In this document: positions 1 to 4,984 of the stretch, one piece after another
Numbering within the stretch: position 1 is the first letter of the stretch
How the letters are laid out: each line of letters starts with the position of its first letter
Source: JANYIP01 sp031394045
Lineage (GTDB): Bacteria; Actinomycetota; Actinomycetes; Prado026
Assembly: GCA_031394045.1 (NCBI GenBank)
Contig: JANMWN010000196.1
Coordinates: forward strand, 1-5,626
Length of the DNA stretch: 5,626 bases
Direction of reading: 5' to 3'
Program-made: the position numbers and the translations under genes
Notes under the pieces: model-generated
Told to the model about the DNA's origin: nothing
What the model saw: the letters and a program-made list of their open reading frames with translations, nothing else
Database searches by the model: none

Positions 1-369
1 GCGCGGCGGCTGGCCTGCGACGCCCGGGTCCTGCCCGCCGTCCTTGGCGGCGCCAGCGTGATCCTGGACCTGGGCGCCAACCGGCGCACCGCCAGCCGCG
101 CCCAACGCATCGCCCTCGCACTGCGCGACCAACGATGCACCGCACCGTTCTGCGACAAGCCCGCCACCTGGTGCGAAGCCCATCACCTGGTCCCGTGGCA
201 GGTCAGCCCACGAACCGACCTGGACAACCTGGTCCTGGTCTGCGACGCCCACCACGACCTGCTCCACCACGACGGCTGGACCATCACCCTGGAGAAAGGC
301 AAAGCGATCTGGCACCCACCCCCGCGACCCGAACCGCTACCCCCTGAACCACCCCACACGCCGCCCTGA
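1..369 (+). CDS. DUF222/HNH endonuclease domain protein, C-terminal part (5' truncated)
   Basis: Frame 1 is open from the first base of the window to TGA at 367-369, leaving 122 C-terminal residues; the true start lies outside. Residues 2-30 (RRLACDARVLP, then ILDLGANRRT) match the end of the DUF222 region that precedes an HNH nuclease domain in the large actinobacterial family that includes the mycobacterial 13E12 repeat proteins. The HNH part follows: C46 and C51 (CTAPFC), H61-H62 (EAHHLVPW), D73 and N76 (TDLDNLVLVC), C81, H84-H85 and H89, consistent with a zinc-supported beta-beta-alpha nuclease fold. The tail from about residue 105 is proline-rich. The Gly-Gly usually found between the HH and the TDLDN motif is replaced here by VSP. 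The GTG at 58 is not the start, because family homology begins before it. The biological role of this family is unknown; nuclease activity is inferred from the motif only. It converges with ccr. Confidence 0.88.
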   Translation, partial: ARRLACDARVLPAVLGGASVILDLGANRRTASRAQRIALALRDQRCTAPFCDKPATWCEAHHLVPWQVSPRTDLDNLVLVCDAHHDLLHHDGWTITLEKGKAIWHPPPRPEPLPPEPPHTPP

Positions 370-473
370 CCTGCCAGCTCAATTCTGGCGACGCACCGGC
401 CGCGGCGAGCCCACCGGCGTCGGAGCCAAGCGGGGGGTGCGGTGGCGGACGGGTGTCTTGATGAAAGGGCGGG

Positions 474-1811
474 TCAGACGTCGCGGAAGCGGTTGATCTC
501 GTCCAGGTGCTTGGCGCGCAGCTCGGGGTCGCGGACGCCGAGACCGTCGTGGGGGGCGAGGGCGAGGACGCCGATCTTGCCCTGGTGGGTGTTGCGATGG
601 ACGTCGTACGCTGCCTGCCCCGTGTCGGCGAGGGCGTACGTGCGCGACAGGGTCGGATGGATCCGCCCACGCTGGATCAGCCGGTTGGCCTCCCACGCCT
701 CGCGGTAGTTGGCGAAGTGCGAGCCGACGATCCGCTTCAGGCTCATCCAGAGGTAGCGGTTGTCGTACTCGTGCATGTAGCCGGACGTCGAGGCGCAGGT
801 GACGATGGTGCCGCCCTTGCGCGCGACGTAGACCGACGCGCCGAAGGTCTCGCGGCCCGGGTGCTCGAAGACGATGTCGACGTCGTCGCCACCGGTGAGC
901 TCGCGGATCTTCTTGCCGAGCCGCTGCCACTCCTTCGGGTCCTGGGTGTGCTCGTCCTTCCAGAACTTGTAGCCCTCGGCGGACCGGTCGATGATCAGCT
1001 CGGCGCCCATGCGCCGGCAGATGTCGGCCTTCTCCTCGCTGGAGACCACGCAGATCGGGGTTGCGCCACCCCCGAGCGCCAGCTGCGTGGCGTACGAGCC
1101 GAGCCCGCCGGAGGCGCCCCAGACGAGCACGACGTCGCCCTGCTTCATGCCGGCGCCGTTGCGCGAGACGAGCTGGCGGTAGGCCGTGGAGTTGACCAGC
1201 CCGGGGACCGCGGCCTCCTCCCACGTCAGGTGCCCGGACTTGGGCAGCAGCTGGTTCGCCTTGACCAGCGCGAGCTGCGCCAGCCCGCCGAAGTTTGTCT
1301 CGAAGCCCCAGATGCGCTGCTCGGGGTCGAGCATCGTGTCGTTGTGCCCCAACGGGCACTCGAGCTCGACCGAAAGGCAGTGCGCCACCACCTCATCGCC
1401 CGGCTTCCAGGCGTGCACGCCGGCCCCGGTGCGCAGGACGACACCGGACAGGTCGGACCCGATGACGTGGTACGGCAGGTCGTGGCGCTTGGCCAGCGGC
1501 GAGGTCCGCCCGTACTTCTCCAGGAAGCCGAACGTCGAGACCGGCTCGAAGATCGAGGTCCACACGGTGTTGTAGTTGACCGAGCTGGCCATCACGGCGA
1601 CCAGCGCCTCGCCGGGGCCGATTTCGGGAGTGGGGACTTGCTCGACGTGCAGCGACTTGCGCGGGTCCTTGTCGCCGGACCGCATGCCCGCGAACATCTT
1701 CTCCTCGTCCTTGTGCACCGTGACCGCGAGGTAGGAGTCGGGCACGGTCAGCGCGGCGTACGCCTCGCCCGAGGTGTCGCCCGCGAGGATGGCGTCGCGG
1801 ATCTCGTTCAT
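474..1811 (-). CDS. ccrA: Crotonyl-CoA carboxylase/reductase
   Basis: The enzyme reductively carboxylates crotonyl-CoA with CO2 and NADPH to (2S)-ethylmalonyl-CoA, the signature cytosolic step of the ethylmalonyl-CoA pathway and a source of polyketide extender units. The protein is 445 aa, the usual length for the family, a branch of the medium-chain dehydrogenase/reductases. The GroES-like domain includes HVIGSDLSGVV (115-125). The nucleotide-binding Rossmann segment VWGASGGLGSYATQLA is at 230-245. The four residues known to hold CO2 in the Kitasatospora setae enzyme (Asn81, Phe170, Glu171, His365) are all present at the same numbers: N81 after SSVNY, F170-E171 in WGFETNFGG, and H365 in VGSHFANYR. 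This favours a true carboxylase over a simple enoyl- or acrylyl-CoA reductase. The ATG at 1811 overlaps the epimerase stop as ATGA and has AAGGAG 5 nt upstream, so translation is probably coupled to mce. The stop is TGA at 476-474. Identity is secure; flux direction and purpose are inferred. Confidence 0.96.
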   Translation of the reverse strand: MNEIRDAILAGDTSGEAYAALTVPDSYLAVTVHKDEEKMFAGMRSGDKDPRKSLHVEQVPTPEIGPGEALVAVMASSVNYNTVWTSIFEPVSTFGFLEKYGRTSPLAKRHDLPYHVIGSDLSGVVLRTGAGVHAWKPGDEVVAHCLSVELECPLGHNDTMLDPEQRIWGFETNFGGLAQLALVKANQLLPKSGHLTWEEAAVPGLVNSTAYRQLVSRNGAGMKQGDVVLVWGASGGLGSYATQLALGGGATPICVVSSEEKADICRRMGAELIIDRSAEGYKFWKDEHTQDPKEWQRLGKKIRELTGGDDVDIVFEHPGRETFGASVYVARKGGTIVTCASTSGYMHEYDNRYLWMSLKRIVGSHFANYREAWEANRLIQRGRIHPTLSRTYALADTGQAAYDVHRNTHQGKIGVLALAPHDGLGVRDPELRAKHLDEINRFRDV

Positions 1812-2236
1812 GCCAGCTCCTTCTGCTCGCTGCCGTGCTGTACGAGCTCGACGAGCACGCCCCCGGCGTCCTTGGGATGGATGAAGTTGACCAGCGAGCC
1901 GGCCGTGCCGACCCGCGGCTCGTCGTAGAGCAGGCGCAGCCCCTTGGCGCGCAGCTGGTCGCTCACGTCCCTGACGTCGAGCACGGTGTACGCGATCTGC
2001 TGGATGCCTGGGCCGCTGCGTTCGAGGAACTTGGCGATCGTCGACTCGGGAGTGAGCGGGGCGAGCAGCTGGATCCACGAGCCCGAGTCGCCGACGGCCA
2101 TCATCGCCTCGCGGACGCCCTGGGCCTGGTTCTCCTCGACGTGCGTGCACGTCATGCCGAAGGTGCTCTCGTAGAACGCGATCGCGACGTCGAGGTCGGG
2201 GACGGCGATGCCGACGTGGTCGATTCGAGTGAACAA
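1808..2236 (-). CDS. mce: Methylmalonyl-CoA epimerase
   Basis: This vicinal-oxygen-chelate (glyoxalase-fold) enzyme interconverts (2R)- and (2S)-methylmalonyl-CoA, linking propionyl-CoA carboxylase to the B12 mutase; related enzymes also act on ethylmalonyl-CoA. The protein has 142 aa with two fold repeats: IDHVGIAVPDLDVAIAFY at 5-22 and GIQQIAYTVLDV at 77-88. By comparison with the Propionibacterium enzyme, the metal ligands would be H7, Q56 (in WIQLLAP), Q80 and E130 (in VLVELVQ). Position 80 is Gln where many family members, including Streptomyces proteins as I recall them, have His. The start is set at TTG 2236-2234: it immediately precedes the conserved N-terminus, has a perfect AGGAGG 9 nt upstream, and no in-frame ATG or GTG suits the homology. 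The gene heads the mce-ccr operon and its stop overlaps the ccr start by 4 nt. Lactoylglutathione lyase is the main alternative, but length, motifs and neighbours favour the epimerase. Confidence 0.93.
   Translation of the reverse strand: MFTRIDHVGIAVPDLDVAIAFYESTFGMTCTHVEENQAQGVREAMMAVGDSGSWIQLLAPLTPESTIAKFLERSGPGIQQIAYTVLDVRDVSDQLRAKGLRLLYDEPRVGTAGSLVNFIHPKDAGGVLVELVQHGSEQKELA
1817..1822 (-). promoter_or_regulatory. Ribosome binding site of ccr, inside the mce coding end
   Basis: The minus strand reads AAGGAG with a 5-nt spacer before the ccr ATG. The hexamer also encodes the Lys-Glu of the epimerase C-terminal KELA. Together with the ATGA overlap it fixes the ccr start at 1811. Confidence 0.8.
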
Positions 2237-2245
2237 CCGAAGCCG

Positions 2246-2251
2246 CCTCCT
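2246..2251 (-). promoter_or_regulatory. Ribosome binding site deciding the TTG start of mce
   Basis: The minus strand carries a perfect AGGAGG, 9 nt before TTG at 2236. It is the strongest Shine-Dalgarno match near the conserved N-terminus and is the reason for choosing the rare start codon. Confidence 0.75.
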
Positions 2252-2299
2252 GCCGATCAGCCGGGCCCCGCCCGTGGGTATCGTTGCAGCACACCGTAT

Positions 2300-2316
2300 G
2301 GCCCGATCCTCGGGCC
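2300..2316. promoter_or_regulatory. Perfect inverted repeat, candidate operator or leader hairpin
   Basis: GGCCCGA and TCGGGCC are exact reverse complements separated by TCC. The element ends 5 nt before the thiolase ribosome binding site at 2322-2328. It could be a repressor site serving both divergent operons, or an mRNA hairpin that affects access to the thiolase start. The symmetry is seen directly; the function is inference, and in GC-rich DNA a 7-bp arm can arise by chance. Confidence 0.4.
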
Positions 2317-2321
2317 CTGGC

Positions 2322-2328
2322 AGGAGGG
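2322..2328 (+). promoter_or_regulatory. Ribosome binding site of the thiolase gene
   Basis: AGGAGGG lies 7 nt before GTG at 2336. It fixes the thiolase start, because the reading frame stays open far upstream into non-homologous sequence antisense to mce. Confidence 0.8.
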
Positions 2329-2335
2329 TCGTCCC

Positions 2336-3535
2336 GTGGCTTCGTCGAACAGGTCTGTGGTCGTCGCCGGGGCTCGTACCCCGATGGGAAGGCTCCTCGG
2401 CTCGCTCAAGGACTTCTCGGGAGCCGACCTTGGGGGCTTCGCGATCAAGGCGGCGCTCGAGCGCTCCGGTGTGACGCCCGAGCAGGTCGACTACGTGATC
2501 ATGGGACAGGTCCTCCAGGCCGGCGCCGGGCAGATCACCGCCCGCCAGGCCGCGGTCAAGGCCGGGATCCCGATGAGCGTGCCGGCGCTGACCATCAACA
2601 AGGTCTGCCTGTCCGGGCTGGACGCGATCGCGCTGGCCGACCAGCTGATCCGCGCCGGCGAGTTCGAGATCATCGTCGCCGGTGGCATGGAGTCCATGAC
2701 CAACGCCCCCCACCTCCTGCCCAAGTCCCGCGAGGGCTACAAGTACGGCGACGTCACTCTCGTCGACTCGATGGCCTACGACGCCCTGTTCTGCGCGTTC
2801 GACCAGGTCGCGATGGGTGTGTCGACGGACCGGTACAACGAGCGGTACGACCTGTCGCGCGAGGATCAGGACGCCTTCTCGGCGCGGAGCCACCAGCGCG
2901 CCGCAGAGGCACAGAAGAACGGCCTGTTCGACGCCGAGATCACTCCGGTCGACATCCCGCAGCGCAAGGGCGACCCGATCGTCTTCAGCACAGACGAGGG
3001 CATCAGGGCCGACACCACGGCCGAGTCGCTGGCCCGGCTGCGGCCCGCGTTCTCCAAGGAGGGCACCATCACTGCGGGCTCGGCCTCGCAGATCTCTGAC
3101 GGCGGCGCCGCCGTGGTCGTCATGAGCCGGGCCAAGGCCGAGGAGCTCGGGCTCACCTGGCTCGCCGAGATCGGCGCCCACGGCGTCGTGGCCGGCCCCG
3201 ACGCCTCACTGCACGAGCAGCCGGCCCAGGCCATCGAGGCCGCGCTCGCCAAGGAGGGGCTGGCCGTCGGCGACCTCGACCTCGTCGAGATCAACGAGGC
3301 GTTCGCCGCCGTCGGCCTGGTCTCGCAGCGCCGGCTCGGTGTCGCCGACGACCGCATCAACGTCAATGGCGGCGCGATCGCGCTCGGCCACCCGGTCGGG
3401 ATGTCGGGCGCCCGCCTCGTCCTGCACCTGGCGCTGGAGCTGCAGCGGCGCGGTGGTGGCGTCGGGGCTGCGGCACTCTGCGGCGGTGGCGGCCAGGGCG
3501 ACGCGCTGGTCATCCACGTACCCAAGCGGTCGTGA
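2336..3535 (+). CDS. atoB: Acetyl-CoA C-acetyltransferase (type II thiolase, FadA4/AtoB-like)
   Basis: The predicted reaction is reversible Claisen condensation of two acetyl-CoA to acetoacetyl-CoA, the entry step to crotonyl-CoA for CCR, or the reverse cleavage in degradation. The 399-aa length is typical of a biosynthetic thiolase. All catalytic elements are visible: nucleophile C91 in NKVCLSGLDA, the NEAFA motif at 320-324, H352 in GGAIALGHPVGMSGAR, and the second cysteine C382 in LCGGGGQGDA. The N-terminal VVVAGARTPMGRLLGSLKD is standard. The GTG start at 2336 has AGGAGGG 7 nt upstream. The stop TGA overlaps the meaB GTG by 4 nt, so the two are co-transcribed and probably coupled. In Mycobacterium tuberculosis the epimerase gene Rv1322A is next to fadA4, which supports the pairing. 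Exact chain-length preference cannot be read from sequence; acetoacetyl-CoA is the best guess, while longer 3-ketoacyl-CoA remains possible. Confidence 0.94.
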   Translation: MASSNRSVVVAGARTPMGRLLGSLKDFSGADLGGFAIKAALERSGVTPEQVDYVIMGQVLQAGAGQITARQAAVKAGIPMSVPALTINKVCLSGLDAIALADQLIRAGEFEIIVAGGMESMTNAPHLLPKSREGYKYGDVTLVDSMAYDALFCAFDQVAMGVSTDRYNERYDLSREDQDAFSARSHQRAAEAQKNGLFDAEITPVDIPQRKGDPIVFSTDEGIRADTTAESLARLRPAFSKEGTITAGSASQISDGGAAVVVMSRAKAEELGLTWLAEIGAHGVVAGPDASLHEQPAQAIEAALAKEGLAVGDLDLVEINEAFAAVGLVSQRRLGVADDRINVNGGAIALGHPVGMSGARLVLHLALELQRRGGGVGAAALCGGGGQGDALVIHVPKRS

Positions 3536-4488
3536 CCGACGTAGCCGAGCTGGTCGAGCGCGCCCGAGGCGGCGAACCCAGGGCCGTGGCCCGCCTCATC
3601 TCCCTCGTGGAGGACGGGTCCGGCCAGCTGCGCGAGGCGATGGCGCTCCTGGCCCCGCACGCAGGCCGGGCCAGGGTGATCGGACTCACCGGCTCGCCCG
3701 GCGTCGGCAAGTCGACGGCGACCACGGCCCTGGTGGGGGAGTTCCGCCGTCGCGGCGAGCGGGTGGGCGTGCTGGCCGTCGACCCGTCGTCGCCCTTCTC
3801 CGGCGGCGCGCTGCTCGGTGACCGCGTACGCATGCAGGAGCACGCCACCGACCCTGGTGTGTTCATTCGGTCGATGGCCACGAGGGGCCACCTGGGCGGG
3901 TTGGCCTGGACCACGCCCCAGGCCTTGCGGGTGCTCGACGCTGCCGGCTTCGACGTCGTGCTCGTCGAGACGGTTGGGGTGGGGCAGTCCGAGGTCGAGG
4001 TCGCGGCTACGGCGGACACGGTCGTGGTGCTGCTCGCGCCGGGGATGGGTGACGGGATCCAGGCGGCCAAGGCCGGGATCCTCGAGATCGGGGACGTCTA
4101 CGCCGTCAACAAGGCCGACCGCGAGGGGGCCGACAACACCGCCCGCGAGCTGAGGCACATGCTGACCCTGGGTCGCAGCAGCGGTGACGAGTCCTCGTGG
4201 CGGCCGCCGGTGGTCAAGACGGTCGCGTCGCGCGGGGAGGGCATCCCCGCGCTCGCTGAAGCCCTCGACCAGCACCGGGTCTGGCTCGAGGCCACCGGGG
4301 GGCTGGCCGCCCGCAGGCACGCGCGGGCCACCGCCGAGATCGAGGCGATCGCCCTCGCGTCCTTGCGCAGCCGGATGAGCGACCTGCGCGGCGGCGTGCG
4401 ACTCTCGGACCTGGCCGCGCGGGTGGTCGGCCGGACGCTCGACCCGTACACGGCAGCGGACGAGCTGGTCGCGGGTCTGACCACCTGA
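3532..4488 (+). CDS. meaB: MeaB/ArgK-family GTPase, chaperone of B12-dependent acyl-CoA mutase
   Basis: MeaB is a cytosolic G3E GTPase that gates adenosylcobalamin loading and protects methylmalonyl-CoA mutase (and, in organisms with the pathway, ethylmalonyl-CoA mutase) from inactivation. The protein is 318 aa, close to the family norm. Visible motifs: Walker A GSPGVGKS at 54-61; VDPSSPFSGGALLGDRVRM at 83-101, a family hallmark; the ETVGVGQSE segment at 146-154; and the guanine-specificity motif NKAD at 193-196. The N-terminal helix region (1-45) and the C-terminal dimerisation arm (about 255-318) are intact. The start is GTG at 3532, inside the thiolase stop (GTGA). No good Shine-Dalgarno is seen, so translation probably depends on ribosomes finishing the thiolase. 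No mutase gene is adjacent in the visible sequence. The old ArgK label (arginine transport kinase) is a historical misnomer for this family. The stop codon lies in an 8-bp tandem repeat. Confidence 0.95.
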   Translation: MTDVAELVERARGGEPRAVARLISLVEDGSGQLREAMALLAPHAGRARVIGLTGSPGVGKSTATTALVGEFRRRGERVGVLAVDPSSPFSGGALLGDRVRMQEHATDPGVFIRSMATRGHLGGLAWTTPQALRVLDAAGFDVVLVETVGVGQSEVEVAATADTVVVLLAPGMGDGIQAAKAGILEIGDVYAVNKADREGADNTARELRHMLTLGRSSGDESSWRPPVVKTVASRGEGIPALAEALDQHRVWLEATGGLAARRHARATAEIEAIALASLRSRMSDLRGGVRLSDLAARVVGRTLDPYTAADELVAGLTT

Positions 4489-4508
4489 CCACCTGACCAC
4501 CTGACCGC
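4477..4508. repeat. 8-bp tandem repeat spanning the convergent meaB/Rrf2 stops
   Basis: CTGACCAC occurs three times exactly (4477-4484, 4485-4492, 4493-4500), followed by a one-mismatch copy CTGACCGC (4501-4508). The array holds the last codons and stop of meaB, the entire gap, and the final base of the Rrf2 stop. Since 8 is not a multiple of 3, successive units place TGA in each plus-strand frame. Replication slippage is the likely origin. No terminator-like hairpin is seen in it. Confidence 0.9.
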
Positions 4509-4972
4509 TACCTGCGGTGCCAGGCCGCCTCAGACTCGGTCAGTGCGGCGACAGAGCTGGGCAGGTCACCGGAGACCAGGTCCAGCAGCGTCACACCTTC
4601 GAGCACGCTGCGGACGGCGGCTCGCAAGGCCACCCAGACCCGGGGCAGGGCCTTGGCCGCACCGTCGTACTCGGTGTCCTCGGGGCGAAGGCCGCGTACC
4701 GCCGCCAGCGGTCCGTCGACGGCGCGGATGACGTCGGCGACCGAGATCTCGGCGGGCGGGCGGGCCAGTCGGTAGCCCCCGTCGACACCGCGCCGGCTGA
4801 TGACGACGCCGTCCTTGCGCAGCTCGGTGAAAATGGTCTCGAGGAACTTGACCGGGAGCCCCTGCTCCACGGCCAGCATCTCCACCGTGACGTAGCCGGG
4901 CTGGGCCGCCGTCCTGGCGGTCAGCTCGACGAGCGCGCGGACCGCGTAGTCCGCCTTGGCCGACACGTGCAT
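4508..4972 (-). CDS. Rrf2-family transcriptional regulator without cysteines
   Basis: This is a 154-aa winged helix-turn-helix DNA-binding protein. The N-terminal MHVSAKADYAVRALVELTA is characteristic of Rrf2 proteins. The helix-turn-helix covers about 29-52, with GLPVKFLETIFTEL (38-51) as the recognition region. The wing is GVVISRRGVDGGYRLARP at 55-72, and a long dimerisation helix lies around 107-131. IscR, NsrR and RsrR use cysteines near residues 90-110 to hold an Fe-S cluster; this protein has no cysteine anywhere, so a cysteine-ligated cluster is excluded. Its signal and target are unknown; a CymR-like protein-responsive or other cluster-free mode is possible. ATG at 4972 is the first available start, since an in-frame TGA (the end of the upstream gene) lies 12 nt before it. 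No clear Shine-Dalgarno is present, which suggests coupling to the DUF2127 gene upstream. The stop is TAG at 4510-4508, converging with meaB. Confidence 0.9.
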   Translation of the reverse strand: MHVSAKADYAVRALVELTARTAAQPGYVTVEMLAVEQGLPVKFLETIFTELRKDGVVISRRGVDGGYRLARPPAEISVADVIRAVDGPLAAVRGLRPEDTEYDGAAKALPRVWVALRAAVRSVLEGVTLLDLVSGDLPSSVAALTESEAAWHRR

Positions 4973-4984
4973 GGCGTCATCTTG

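Larger units (their letters stand above)
2237..2335. promoter_or_regulatory. Shared divergent promoter region of mce-ccr and thiolase-meaB
   Basis: These 99 bp separate the TTG start of mce (minus) from the GTG start of the thiolase (plus), so both operon promoters should lie here. No convincing -35/-10 pair is visible. Weak TAnnnT hexamers exist at 2279-2284 on the plus strand (TATCGT) and 2298-2293 on the minus strand (TACGGT), neither with a good -35. Two inverted repeats occur: a strong one at 2300-2316, listed separately, and a smaller one at 2262-2274 (CGGGC, 3-nt spacer, GCCCG). The heptamer CGGGCCC occurs in both, at 2262-2268 and 2311-2317. The promoter role is inferred from gene layout. 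Confidence 0.6.

Noticed and set aside
373..389. GCCAG-CTCAATT-CTGGC hairpin after the HNH gene as a terminator
   Set aside because: Only a 5-bp stem with a 7-nt loop and no following T-run on either strand; too weak to call. Nothing else is recognisable in 370-473.
507..1928. Long 473-codon open frame on the plus strand opposite ccr
   Set aside because: It is the antisense shadow of ccr and the end of mce in GC-rich DNA: no recognisable domain, low-complexity Arg/Gly/Val/Ala composition, and the opposite strand encodes a complete, motif-perfect enzyme.
2279..2298. TAnnnT hexamers as -10 boxes of the two divergent promoters
   Set aside because: Neither has a credible -35 at 16-19 bp; such hexamers are common by chance, so no promoter position is claimed.
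1835..2335. Upstream extension of the thiolase frame giving a 566-residue protein
   Set aside because: The extension runs antisense through mce, has no thiolase homology, and the GTG at 2336 with AGGAGGG gives the normal 399-aa length.
3532..4488. Annotation as ArgK arginine/ornithine transport kinase
   Set aside because: The sequence is a full G3E GTPase of the MeaB type, and its neighbours are methylmalonyl-CoA and ethylmalonyl-CoA metabolism genes.
2866..4500. 544-codon open frame on the minus strand opposite the thiolase and meaB
   Set aside because: Antisense to two well-supported overlapping genes, with composition typical of shadow frames and no motifs.
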